From assembly GCA_050084515.1 (NCBI GenBank), contig CM114271.1:12462001-12526000 (forward strand): DNA of 64,000 nt, given 5' to 3'. Source of the DNA: Blasia pusilla. Its lineage: Eukaryota; Marchantiophyta; Marchantiopsida; Blasiales. Below, piece by piece: positions 1-12,434 of the stretch. Numbering within the stretch: the stretch's first letter is position 1; each line of letters opens with the position of its first letter. The notes beneath the pieces are model-generated. The model did not search any database. It worked only from the letters and a program-made list of their open reading frames with translations, and was not told the origin of the DNA. The position numbers and the translations under genes were made by a program.

Positions 1-2147
1 GAAGAATCTGTGCATCATCAACGCAGAATTCCTTATTCGAAATGAGCTTCTCATAGAAATCTTGGCAACTTCTCCCAATAGAGATCTCCCTCTTTGGAAA
101 AAAGAACTTGTAGATGTCGCCTACATTCACTTGATTGCGTTTTAATTTGTCATAGTAGGATTTTACGTCCATCAAGTCTTCATTTTGTATTTTTTGAGTA
201 GATGTTGGCCGCAATTGCACCCTCAATTATAGGAGTTCTTGTGTGACTCGCATCACATTATCCTTGTCAAGCCCTTGGAGCGGTCTCAAGTTGGTCCTCT
301 TGAGCCTCCTCTTCTCAACCCTTTTTTTTATGTCTCAGCCAGTACTCGGAGTACGCGATACCATCTCGAGCCATGAGTTTACCTTCCTCGTAGGCAACCA
401 TGATAGCATGCCACATATTCCATGTCGCGGGAGAGCAATTGTAGAGGAAGGTTTTTATCTCCCTGTGGCTGGAACCAAAATGGGTGTTCAACCTCTTCAT
501 CATGGTCAACAGAAACCATGGAACTTAAGTATGATTAGAATACCAATGAGAACATGTCAGAATGATTAAAGATAGAGATGGCATGTGTGGTCAATGTTCT
601 ATCAGAATTCAAGTTCTAATTCGAAATTCAAATTTTGATTCGAATGGTACTGCATTAGCGATCCTCAATGCAAGGAAACCCACCACTTCTCCAATCTTCT
701 TCTTCTTGGTCTTCTTGATCGTTGCCAAAAGTGGCAATATGCATTCTTATCGAAATCTCCACTTTGCTGGCATATGCGTCCACTTTATTGTGAAGTGAGG
801 AGAGGCTGCAATACCGAAGATGGTTTTGAGGAAAATCTTCTCCCCAAACTACAGTACACAAAAGACTTTGGAAAAAAATCGTCCCCGGTTGTCTCATAAA
901 GTTTAGAGAAGGCGACTCTTGTATGCTCACCAGCAATTGCCCACTAGTAGATTTTTGTACCATCACGTAGGTACCCATTCACTATCTCCTCTTTTGAGGG
1001 GACAACTAGTAAATGGTCCCCCCAATATTCATCACATGCTCTTGCAATATTGTATGTACAAGGAACAACAATAGATGTGTTTATATTTTTCGCTATGATA
1101 TTTCTAGTCCCTAAGAGACTATAGTCAGGGCATTCACTCGCTCCTCATAAAGCTCCCTCGTTTTGATGTCAAGCGGGGCAAGTTTGAGATCATTGATATC
1201 TAATCAAAAGATTTTCAAAGAATAGATCGGAATATGAAGATCCTTGAACTGCTCCCACAATCTCTGTTGTACCGGTCTCGCACACTCGACGAGTTCCTGT
1301 GTTGCCATCTCCACTTTGCTGGCATCCTAAACGAAAACGAAGTCTAGGCGACTTCGTTTTCCTAGACTATGACAATAGACCGAATCTCTAACACAGAGTC
1401 TGTAGCCTTTGCTAGACAAGCACTTGTCGTCTCTTTCCCCAACCCAAGGCACGCTACCTTTTTTTCTTCTTGTACCATCAATGGTAATGCAAAATCAGGG
1501 GTAGGAACCCCGGTAGCTACCCGAATCATCTCTCTAAAAAATTTACCAATATCCTGAATTTCTGATGAAACAGGACCTCTCATCACTAGCTCCTGGATAT
1601 TGGAGGGAAGAGTTTGAACTCCCAAATCCAGTTTGGCTCGGTAAATGACGGATTGAGTAACATCCACATGCTAGTTCTTTTCATTATCCTTGTCTAAAAG
1701 ATGCAACACCAAGAACGTGTCACTAGCAACAATGCTACATCCAATCAAGCGTATTCCACCCAAAATTATGCTCTCCTTCCTTGCAAGTTTGATATTCAGT
1801 CTTATTTTGGATACCCCTTGCGTAGCCGATATTCTAAAGTTCATCCCATCAACCCAAAAAATCGGCTTTACGAAATTCAAATTGAAAGGCACTCTTTGGT
1901 CGTGGATCAAAGCGCCTATAACCTTTGTCCGGGTAAGAATCTGCTTCTTAAAAATGATTGTAGACTGAAAAAACTTTACTGCTACACGAGAATTCATAAG
2001 CAATGCGTTATACATAGGAGAGAAAATCCATTTCTTAACACATGATAGGCAAGAATCGAGAAATATAGCACTCATCATAAATCCATTGAGTGCGACCATA
2101 TATAGACGTGAACTAACCTTGGTGAATTGGAAACTGGAGATCTCCAC
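1..2147 (-). pseudogene. Decayed unknown reading frame, minus strand
   Basis: A minus-strand frame is open from 2147 down to 1362 apart from one in-frame stop at 1671-1673, about 260 codons in all. Weaker open pieces follow at 978-655 and 509-315, and the left edge also reads as protein-like on this strand. Residue use looks protein-like, with balanced hydrophobic and charged stretches, but I recognise no family, catalytic motif or domain. The surroundings are repeats and transposon relics, so a dead transposable-element gene is the likeliest source. A decayed host exon set is possible. The frame has no convincing start and runs off the left edge. Confidence 0.3.
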
Positions 2148-2690
2148 AACCTCAGGAATTTGAAACTCAGTCCCTTGGGCACTTGTTGCTCTAGTCTATG
2201 GTGGAATTCAATGAGCTAAAGATTTTGAAACCAGGGGGTCCACTGACACCACCAAATTCAATCCGAACTCTTGATTGAAAAACGTATCAATTGTTGTCCT
2301 TCCGTTTCTCTCGCAAATCTAGGAATTGATACTAAAACTTACAAGGATGACGTATCCAACACCTGACTAAACCCAACAAAGATGACGTCCACCTTGGTCA
2401 GAAACTCAATGTTCGAAAGAGGAGGAAATTTGACAGTAGCCTGATTGTCTTACAAGATTCCTTACCCTAACATATATTCCAATCTACCCCCGCGGTTCAA
2501 TCAAACTTCCATATTAGGTACTAGCGTACATTCGCCCGCTAAAACTATGTAGGCTCGCATGGCTACAATAGAGTAGATTTGTAGGGTAGTTGGAGAATTA
2601 CTCCCTCCAAACCTCTAACAATTAAAACACGAAGTAGTGAACGGTAGCAATTCTTCATGATTGGTTCTTTCTCCACAGTACAAACAACTT
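2148..2690. other. No gene seen
   Basis: Mixed-composition sequence with frequent stops in all frames. I see no RNA gene, repeat or recognisable element remnant here. Confidence 0.4.
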
Positions 2691-2965
2691 AGCACAACGC
2701 TGAAGAGGTACTACGTCTGAATCGCCACAACGTCAGAAGTTGTGATATCTTCTCAAGGGATACCAAGTCTAAAGGGTTTCTAAGCCTGAAGGGCTACTAC
2801 GTGTGAAGCGTTTGCAAACTTAAAGGGCTACATGGATATAGCACTACCACGTCCGAGAAGGTACTACGTGTGGATCCTTACCACGTCAAAAAGGCTACTA
2901 CGTCAGAATGTTACCGCGTCTGAACGGACCATTCCAACATTTGAAGGGGTACTACGTTCAAACCA
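2690..2965. repeat. Degenerate CTACGTC minisatellite
   Basis: Short variants of a unit like GGCTACTACGTCTGAA recur about every 15-35 bases (for example near 2708, 2800, 2860, 2896 and 2948), mixed with related CCACGTC and AAGGGCTA forms. Copies differ at several positions and spacing is uneven, so this is an old, diverged short tandem repeat. No coding frame crosses it. Confidence 0.6.
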
Positions 2966-3519
2966 TTAGCAGGTTAGGCTTTTGACGGCTTGCAATAGGA
3001 TCTCAAGTCCATACTTGAATGAACATGGCAGATCATAATATATGTGGTTCCCAGGTGTAGATCTTAACATACTAATCGTTACGTCCGTTATCCAAATGGC
3101 ACGAGCCAATCCCTTCAATGAGTAAATACACTGTCAGGAAAAAGCCCAAGCGTCAAAGGCCAAGAATTGTGGCCTTTGACGTTCCTCCTTCTCTTTGTCC
3201 CTCCACCATTATCTACTTTAGTAAGATGGGACAAAAGGAGAGAATTTTACACTACAAACGTAGTAGATATATAGACCAGTGACCTAACTCCTAGAAAAGC
3301 ACGGCTAGCCAACTGCAAAACACATTCAGAAGTAAAACGCAGTAAGGCGGTTGCAGGCCTTAGCGCCGCAATTGCACTTTGACAACCTCCTTTGAATCAG
3401 CCAAAGTTCCTTGTCCTAATCTATAGTAATTATTCCCAATGACATCGCTAGCCTCTACAGGGACTACATAAGAATTAGAACTTTAGATTGAGTTCCAGAA
3501 ATGCAAACTCATTCCAACC
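2966..3519. other. No gene seen
   Basis: Single-copy-looking sequence between two repeat arrays. No long frame and no element ends were found. Confidence 0.35.
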
Positions 3520-6500
3520 CAATTAGCAATTGGAACTCTAGTTCCGAAAGAACAAGCTGGCTTTGGTCGGTCGAGAGTACCTAAGAATCGGAACTATAGA
3601 TCTAGTTAAACAAACGATAACTGAATCCAATTCCCTAAACCATTTTTGTAACTCTACATTTAGGGTGTGAATTGGAAGTGTAGTTGCAAACCCTAAAACC
3701 TAAACACTGACATGCACAACACTTCTAGAAATGATAGAATGACCGAAATACCTTCACGAAGGGCACTCAGGAATCCAGCTCTGCATGCCATCTCCCGCCC
3801 CACAATAAAAGCCATAGATTCCATTGCACCGGAAGTATGGATCTAGGCTCAGTTTGATAGCTTTGAATCCAAAAATGAATGGATACCTAAACCCGTGCTT
3901 TCAGAACTAGAGTTCCCAAATCCAATCGCTGGCCTCTATGCCTGCTATCTCAAAATAGGAACTATAGCTCTAGTTCTTGAAAAGAGAAGGAGGATCAATC
4001 GCAACTCATGTTTCGGTTCCAGACACGATAACTGAGTCCCAACGGTTGCTTTCGGAACTGTAGTTCCCAGATGAGATCGCGGGCCTCCTTCCTGGCTTCC
4101 TCACCATCAAAACCCTAGATCCAATCTTGAAATGAGAAGGAGGATCAATTCCTCACTATTGGAACTAGAGATCCAATTCTTGAAATGAGAAAGAGGATCA
4201 ATCGCAACTCAGGTTCCAGTTCCTGGTATAACGACTGAGCCCGAACATGGGCGTTTGGGACTGTAGATCCTAAATGATATTATGGGCCTCCTCCTTCGCT
4301 TCCACACCATTGGAACTAGAGAAGGACGATGAATCAGAACTTAGGTTCTGATTCCATACACAAGGATTGATCCCGAACGGATGCTTTTGGAAGTGTAGTT
4401 CCCAAATGAGATCGCCGTCCTCCTTCTAAGCTTCCTCACCATCGGAACCCTAGATCTAGTCTCAAAATGAGAAGGAGGATCAATCGGAACTCAAGTTCCG
4501 GTTCCAGAGATGGGAGTCCCTACCTAAACGAGGCCTTTTGGAACTGTAGTTCCCAAATCAAATCGCCGGCCTCCTTGTCGAATTCTTCACTATCAGCACT
4601 AGAGATCTACTTCTTGAAATGAGAAGCAGGATCAATCGAAACACAAGTTGTGTTTCCAGATACGGGAGACCCTACCTGAATGAGGGCTTTCAGAATTGTA
4701 GTTCCCAAATCAAATCAGCGGCCACTTTCTTTACTACCTCACCATCGGATCTCTACTTCCAATTCTCTAAATGAGAAGGAGGATCAATCGAAACACAAGT
4801 TCCGGTTCCAGAGACGGGAGTCCGGAATTGGAACACAGATCTCGATTCCAAACTCAAAAATTGAGTCTAGATGGCTACTTTTGGAACTGTAGTTCTCAAA
4901 TCAAATCTCCGGCCTCCTTATCAGATTCCTTAATATCAGCACTAGAGATCTTGTTCTCAAAATGAGAAGCAAGATCAATCAAAACATAGGTTTCGGTTCC
5001 AGATGCGGGAGTCCCTACCTAAACAAGGGCTTTCAGAACTGTAGTTCCCAAATCAAATCACCAGCCTCTTTCCTTACTACCTCACCATTGGAACTCTAGT
5101 TCTAGTTCTCAAAATGAGAAGGAGGATCAATTGGAACATAGGTTCTGGTTCCAGAGACGAGAGTCCCTACCTAAACGAGGGCTTTCAAAACTATAATTCC
5201 CAAATCAAATCGACGGCCTCTTTCCATGGTACCTCACTATCAGAACTATAGTTTTACTTCTCGGAATGAGAAGGATGATGAATCACAACTCAGGTTTTGG
5301 TTCTAAACTCGACAATTGAGCCTGAACGGCTGCTTTTAGAACTAGAGATCCAATTCTCAAATGAGATCGCGGACCTCCTTATTAGATTCCTCGGTATCGA
5401 AAGTAGAGATCTCATTCTTGAAGTGAGAACGAAGATGAATCGAAACTCAGGTTCTGGTTCCATACATGACAACTAAGCCCGAATGGGTGCTTTTGGAACT
5501 CTAGTTCCCAAATGAGTTTGTCATCCTGCTTCTCAGCTTCCTCACCATCGGAACTCTACATCGAGTTCTCGAAACTAGATGGAGGATCAATCAAAACTCA
5601 GGTTCCGGTTCCATACATGAGAGTCCATCACTGAACGAGGTCTTTTGAAACTGTAGTTCCCAAATCGAATCGCCGGCCTCTTTCCTTCCTACCTCACAAT
5701 CGGAACTCTAGAATCATCTAGCTCTCAAAATCAGAAGGATGATCAATCGAGACTCAGATTTCGGTTCCAAAGACAGGAGTACCAACCTAAACAAGGGCTT
5801 TCGGAACTGCAATTCCCAAATCAAATCGCCAACCGCTTTCCTTACTACCTCACCATCGGAACTCTAGTTCTAGTTTTCGAAATAAGAAGGAGGATCAATC
5901 AGAACTTAGGTTCCAGTTCCAGAGAGGAGAACAGAGCCCAAACCGCTACTTTCAAAATCTGTTGTTCTCAAATCAAATCGACGGCCTCTTCCCTTGCTAC
6001 CTCACTATCGGAACTCTAGATCTACTTCTCGAAACGAAAAGGAGGATGAATCGGAACTCAGGTTCCGGTTCCAGACTCGACAACTCGAGCCCCGACGGCT
6101 GCTTTCAAAATTGTAGTTCCCAAATAAGATCGTGAGCCTCCTTATTGGATTCCTCGCTATCGGCATTAGAGATCCCGTTCTCAAAATGAGAAACAGGATC
6201 AATAAGAACTCAGGTTCCGGTTCCTGACACGAAAATTGAGCCCGAACGAGAGCGTTCGGAGTTGTACTTCCCAAATTGATATTGCAGGCCTTCTTCCCAA
6301 TTTCCATGCCATTGAAACTAGAGATCCATTTCTTGAAATGAGAAGGAGGATGAATCAGAACTCAGGTTCCGGTTCCATAGACGAAAGTCCATCTCTGAAG
6401 TTCCCAAATGAGTTCGTCGTCCTCCTTCCCGGCTTCCTCACAATCGGAACTCTACATCCAATTCTCAAAATTAGAAGGAAGAGCAATTGGAACTCAGGTT

Positions 6501-7400
6501 CTAGTTCCAGAGATGGGAGTCCCTATCTAAACCATGGCTTTCGAGATTGTAGTTGATAAATCAAATCGCTAGCCTCTTTCCTTACTACCTCACCTTCAGA
6601 ACTCTAGTTTTAGTTCTCGAAATGAGAAGGAGGATCAATCGGAACTCAGGTTCTGGTTCCAGAGACAAGAGTCCCTACCTAAACCAAGGCTTTTAGAATT
6701 TTCGTTCCCAAATCAAATCAGTGGCCTCTTTTCTTACTGCCTCACCATCGAAGTGAGAAGGAGGATCAATTGGAACTCAGGTTTCGGTTGCAAAGACGGG
6801 AGTCCCTACCTAAACCAAGGCTTTTGGAATTGTAGTTCCCAGATCAAATCGCTGACCTCTTTCTTTACTACCTCACCATTGGAACTCTAGTTCCACTTCT
6901 TGAAATGAGAAGGAGAATTTATCGGAACTTAGGTTCCGGTTGCAGAGAAGGCAACTGAGCTCAGACTGTTGCTTTTGGAACTGTAGTTCCCAAATCAAAT
7001 CGCCGGCCTCTTTCCTTGGTACCTCACCATCGAAACTCTAGATCTACTTCTTGAAATGAGAAGGAGGATGAATCGGAACTCAAGTTCCGGTTCCAGACAC
7101 GATAATCAAACCCAAACGGCTGCTTTCGGAATTGTAGTTCCCAAATAAGATGGCGGGCCTCCTTATCGGATTCCTCACTATCGGAAGTAGAGATGCAATT
7201 CTCAAAATGAGAAGGAGGATCAATTAGAACTCAGGTTCCGGTTCCTCACACTAACCCTGAGCCCAAACAGAGGCATTCGAAACTATAGTTCCCAAAAGAG
7301 ATCGCGGGCGTTCTTCCCAGCTTCCTCACCATTGGAAGTAGAGATCCAATTCTCGAAATGAGAAGGAGGATCAATTGGAACTGCCATTTTGGTTCCAAAA
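3520..7400. repeat. About 150-bp tandem repeat array
   Basis: A diverged unit recurs with a spacing near 150 bases; the core GAAGGAGGATCAATC is seen near 4137, 4470, 4622, 4775, 4968, 5118, 5270, 5730, 5886, 6040, 6190, 6345, 6627, 6757, 7060, 7215 and 7365. Each unit also carries GGTTCCGGTTCC, CTTTCGGAACTGTAGTTCCC, a CAAATCGCCGGCCTCCTT-like block and CCTCACCATCGGAACTCTAG. GGAACT-N2-AGTTCC is a small palindrome repeated in most units. About 24-25 copies are present, differing by many substitutions and small indels. The first few copies (3520-4100) are least regular. Frames inside the array are short and not conserved between units, so this looks like non-coding satellite DNA. Confidence 0.85.
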
Positions 7401-8560
7401 ATGATAAGGGAGCCCTACCCTAAACCTTGACAAGCGATCTTCCTTTGGGCTCGAAAGTCATAGCATGTGAAACCCCTAAGAGGCGTTTTCTATCTTGCCG
7501 CAATTGACATCAAAATGAACTCCTGTTAAACTCCATCGTAGACCAGATCAACAACAACACAAGTGTTGCATTCGGAAGGAGAAGAAAAAAGAACCTCACG
7601 GTTGTATTTCCGCGTTGACCTACAAAAGATCAACAACCGGGTGCTCACTTGTAGAGCAAGCGCTTTGCACCTCCGCTGCAGAGAGATCGATAGCAAAAAA
7701 ATGACCTAGGGAAACGTGGCTACTTATACTTGTCATTCATGACAGACTCGATGTTTGACTAGCAGTCCAGATTAGATCCATGTCATCACACCTACGTTAC
7801 TTAACCTAATACTCGCATCCATTTCAAAATTCAAATTTGGACGTCACAGATTCAAGATCTATATTAGGAGAATATATTACGCATTAGATCAAAACCACAT
7901 ATGTTGAATTCATTCGAGCTACTCCTCAATCAATTATGAAAACCAATGGCTGAGATTGATGAAAGGGCATGGATCGATCACCTCAATAAGAATGGTTTTC
8001 TAATGGAATTAGCGAGGATTATATAGGATTCCAACCCAACCTCGTGAGCCCAGTATCCCAACTCCTTTGTCCCTCCCCAACCATTCTCTTCAATCCATAA
8101 GGGTGCTATACCACATGATCACAATCATAACCATAGTCTAGAGACGTCAGGCCTCCACATATCGTAAGCTTATGAATTGAACCTCTAGACGGGCTCTACA
8201 CATAAGTCCTCTATTTTTTCCTCTTCTCGGCCATCTTTCCTTTCATAATCCATTCCACTTAGGGTCTCTATCCACACACATTTCCCTTCTCACGAGGGCC
8301 TCTGCTTGTCCAACAAATTAATTTTTAACTTCAAATCTTGCTTCATCATCATCACTCGATAAGCAGATCACCTTGATACAGAGTCGAATCACCTCAAAAT
8401 AATCCTGCAAGTATGACAGAAACTCCGTAATTTGTGATTTCCGGTACTATTTTTGGAATAGATTTACACAGGGGACCATAGTTGCTGGTGCAGTAAAAAT
8501 TATATCCAACCGCGTCAGATAGGTCTAACCCAGCACGAGGTTTCTAGGCAAAGCTCTAGA
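7401..8560. other. No gene seen
   Basis: Sequence between two repeat arrays, with many stops in all frames. I see no element ends or RNA gene. Confidence 0.35.
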
Positions 8561-9990
8561 GCCTGAATCGGATCTGAAGATCTGATTCCACCTGAATTGT
8601 CCAATCTACTTTTACAAAATCGCCGGAAGTGCCCTTCCCATATCCAGAAGAGATACCTTAGGTTCTATAACCTAGGATCTTACGATCCGATTGAAACTCA
8701 TTCAGAACTTGAGTTCTCATTGGGCTTTTGTACGTGCATGACGCCCATTGAAAAGATAGCTAGTTGGAAGCATAGTTCCGAATCAGGAATTTGTGCATGA
8801 AGTCAATGCCAGAATCGGCTCTAAAGATCCAACCGAGAGCTTCACTCGTGAAAAGTGTGGCCCTCAAAGGTATTTTTCCGATTGATACTATAGATCCGAA
8901 AATGTGGAGGTGACGTCCACCTTAGAAGGTCAGGTGAGAGTTTGTCAATCGGATGGCGAGTTGTCCATCTCCAACTTTTGCGGAAAGGCGCCCAATGTTC
9001 ATTCGAATGGGATCTTAACATCCGTTAGAAGATTACCAAAGTTCCAATCGGACTTGCCCTTCCTCATCCCGATTCAATCTTAAGGTGCAATTCACCCACA
9101 GTCCACTGTCCCTTCACAAGGATCTTAAGATCCAAAAAAAGGACATTCGGCCCAATGTTCTTTTGAATGGGATCTTATAATCCATTGGAAGGTCATTCGG
9201 AACTACACTTCCCAATCACCTCTAGGTGAGAGAATGTTGGCCTTCTGGCTCGGAAACTCTCTCTTGACTTTATTAGGAACATTCGGAACTATAGTTCCAT
9301 TCGGAGAACTATGCTAGAGGCTGATGCTTTTCTCTACTTAAGAGTGGACCTTAAGATCCACCCTTTCCAACAGAATCTTAAGATCCAATTCGACCTTTGT
9401 CCTGTGACGCTTATATTAGATCTTAAGATCCAATTCAAGGTCATTCGAACATCCGTGGACAGTCCACATTTCTTCTTAACACATAACCCACGATTCACAG
9501 AATCGCGATAGATGCGCAAAGTAGTTTTTTTCAACTCTCTGATGACTTCATAATGGGGATGGCTCCTCGCAGCAATTGAAACCAGAGTTCTAATCGGACT
9601 TACCCTTCCTCATCCCAATTGGATCTTAAGGTCCAATTCACCCACAATCCAATGACCCTTCGATTGGATCTTAAGATCTGAATTAAGGACATTCAGCCAT
9701 CTGCGTGCTTGTCAGCGGAACCTTCCACTATCACTAGAAGTTGTTCGGTCCTGTCTCGCGTAGAGGCGCCTGATGTTCTTTCAAATGGGATCTCAACATC
9801 TGTTGCAAGGTCATCCGTAACTACAATTCCCAATCACCTCCAGGTGAGAGAATGTAGGCGCAAAGCAGGTTATTTTGAACTTTTTGGTGACTTTATTAGG
9901 TGGATGGCACATCTCCACATTTGGAACCAGAGTTCCAATCGGACATGCCTACAAGTTGTCACTCTTCCCGAATGGATCTTAAGGTCCAAT
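8560..9990. repeat. Interspersed palindromic repeat region
   Basis: The short palindrome GGATCTTAAGATCC and close variants recur near 8577, 9012, 9117, 9168, 9347, 9371, 9418, 9610, 9666, 9786 and 9974, commonly followed by AATTC. Between them lie repeated phrases such as CATTCGGAACTATAGTTCC and AATCACCTC-AGGTGAGAGAATG-TAGGC (9220 and 9833). The GGAACT-N2-AGTTCC motif is shared with the array at 3.5-7.4 kb, so the two regions are probably related. Spacing is irregular and I found no coding frame. Confidence 0.65.
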
Positions 9991-10067
9991 TGGCCCATGA
10001 AATAAGATGATTACAGTTTTGTCCCATTTTCCATTCGGCGTATGGCTAACAATTAATTGCCACTTCG

Positions 10068-10490
10068 ATGTTATGGTGCAGATTACACATTGATGCAATG
10101 GAATTCTGCATCGGTGATGTAGTATATCTACAAGATAGATCATCCATCTCTGTTGGAAGAGCTAAAATTGTGGACACAAATTCCGAGAGAATAGTCCACA
10201 ACATACCACTTGGTAAGGACTCCTTTTACATGTCTCTCAAGGAAGTCTTTGAAAGTTCAACAAGCACTTACAATGGAGAATCTCTATCTGATTTCATTGG
10301 AACATTCATCACATGGCCTCGTAATGGAGGTACAACAACTAATACATGTGGTGGACGTGAGGATATGGAAGGAGAGCCTCATTGCCCCACACAGTATTCA
10401 AAGAAAGTTTTCCTAAAATATTCAGAGGGATCAAAGCTTCTTATTGGTTCAGGGTGTATTGCCAAAAGCTTTGATTCACATGAGATCTAA
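10068..10490 (+). pseudogene. DUF8039-like domain, transposon-type (copy 1)
   Basis: An open frame of about 140 codons with a block like the DUF8039 domain found near the C-terminus of plant Ptta/En-Spm-type transposon proteins. The visible pattern is VVYLQD, then GRAKIVDTN, VHNIPLG, a spacer and FITWPRN. The beta-rich, tryptophan-proline-ending pattern is what I use for the call, from memory of the family. The start shown is simply the frame's first start codon. No transposase catalytic domain is visible nearby. A related block follows at 10741-11044, suggesting a tandem domain pair in one original protein. Confidence 0.5.
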
Positions 10491-10740
10491 CCTATGTCCT
10501 TCTTTGATGACCAACGGCAACCGTGGATGTGCGTAATAGTTAATGAGTCATACTACAAACCAGCTACCCACCAGATGGAAGAAGGCTAAAAGACATGTTG
10601 GGAATGTTTGCAAAATATCCCAAATATCTTATTATAGAAAAATACAATGATACCATGGATATTAGGAAGAGGAAGCACTCAGCGTGCAATATCTCCACGG
10701 ATGTACAAGTTGCCGTTCCCATGATTGGTCGTATGGAATG

Positions 10741-11044
10741 AGTCCTTTTACCGGTGCAACTTACAAAGAATGATGGATGTTTAAATATCGGAGAGGGAAT
10801 TGTTCACTACGTCAATCCAAATGATAAAATTGGTTGTCAAAGATAGGGGGATCACCAAGTTGGCGTATTCATTACCAACATCACGAGTCGTCTTACACAC
10901 CACAAGGTTCTTGAAAGGAACTTAGTCATATGGCCTACCGCATCCTGTATTGTTAAAGATGGACGAGACTTATGGACATCCTACTTGGAGTGTTCAACCG
11001 TGTCCCGAGGGGCCGTTGAAGAAATAAGAGGCAAGAGGAAGTGA
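10741..11044 (+). pseudogene. DUF8039-like domain (copy 2), broken
   Basis: This frame reads LTKNDGCLNIGEGIVHYV, then VNPNDKIGCQ, a TAG stop, GDHQVGVFITNITSRL and LERNLVIWP. It matches the order and spacing of the copy at 10068-10490 (glycine-rich start, VH or HY core, GD/GK step, final WP). One in-frame stop lies near 10845 and the frame closes at about 11044. It is best explained as the second of two tandem domains in a dead transposon protein. Confidence 0.45.
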
Positions 11045-12434
11045 TCTTACACGTGCACTTATCTATGTAAAAAGCGATGTCTACCAGGAGCTACCAAAAC
11101 AAAAAAAAAGCTAACAGAGGAAAATATATCACAAGTGGCATCAAAAAACTGTTGCGGACAATTCTGTTGCCAATATACACCGAGAGATGTTGTTTGTTCA
11201 AGCAGAGAGAAGTATTGGAACAAATCCTTTCAGGAATGAAGGGAATCACTCCACGCCATGGTCCATTTGTCTTACTTTATTGACGGACAAAGGGTTGTGC
11301 AATTGGAAAGTAGAACGGTGTGCCTTCCAGGTTAGCGACAGATCCATTGTCTTGGAAAAATGAGCTTCGAGGACAAAGTAAGAAATGTTAGAGATAGCAA
11401 GAGGCGGACGGGGCATGGGAATCTCGGAAGAAATTGCATAACCTAGAGGACGGCGCAAGCGGTGGAAATGGTCAAGCTGATAATTGAGGAGACTGGAGAT
11501 CGGATGCTTCACAAGGAAAGAACAATGTCAGACGGGAGAAGAGAGGAATTGATTCGCTTGCCTCAATTTTTCTCTTGGAAGTATATATGAGAAGTAGTCA
11601 ATAAGGAAGGAGAGAAATTGGGATTAGCAGGAGTCTCACAATCAACTATCAATCAAATCAAAAAAGTAATATTTCCCCAATGTTGCTATTCATAAATCAG
11701 GTGATAGCTTTTCTTGCTATGCGATATGTGCAATGCTGAAGTCTCTGGGAAATACTGCATCGACAATTGAGGAGACAACTGTTGTTAAGGAACGGACAGT
11801 TGAACATGATGACCTACAAAGGTCTCAAAGGAGTTTATATTACATTTGGCGAGCAGAATCCGTGTGCCATCCCGAGTCTTATCTTTGCCTAATCCACGAC
11901 AAAATGGATAGTTTCGAAAGAGGTTTGCCAAGAGCGTAGCAACAAACCAAAGATTTGGCTCTGGCTCAACCGTTTCCAATTACTTGTATAGGTAAATATT
12001 GCGGAATAACACTCCATTATACTTGAAAATGGTTAAGGGTGCAGGTGACAGTCAGCAAGTTCATAGGGCTATATTGACCCTCTTCACATAATAGGACTTA
12101 AGTTCCCATTTTTAATCCACACCCAAAATTGTTTCCTAAGGAGAAAGAAATTGGTCTATGTTTGATCCATTAATCGAAACTGAAGTTCTCATAGGGTGTT
12201 ACATTTCTTATATTTCTTGCCTAATGGAACTTACGAACGCATGTATTACTTGCCGCAGGTACCCAATTTGGAGAAACAAGTACCTTCTTTAGGTACTTGA
12301 ATATTAAGTTGAATTAACTTTTACTCACTCTTTTTCTTATTGCAGGTATCTTGACTCATGGGCATGGACCGTGTGCGATTGCTTAATTTAGCATAGGAGT
12401 TTACAAGCACAGATCTAATTGGACAATTGGATCA
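11045..12434 (+). other. Broken frames between element domains
   Basis: Plus-strand frames of up to about 70 codons (11077-11283, 11733-11939) are separated by stops. The region links the DUF8039-like and DUF7869-like segments and is probably decayed coding DNA of the same or neighbouring element. No motif is clear enough to name. Confidence 0.3.

Noticed and set aside
3520-7400. CRISPR-like or coding tandem array
   Set aside because: The units are 150 bp, diverged along their length and without spacers; frames are not kept between units. This is a satellite in plant DNA.
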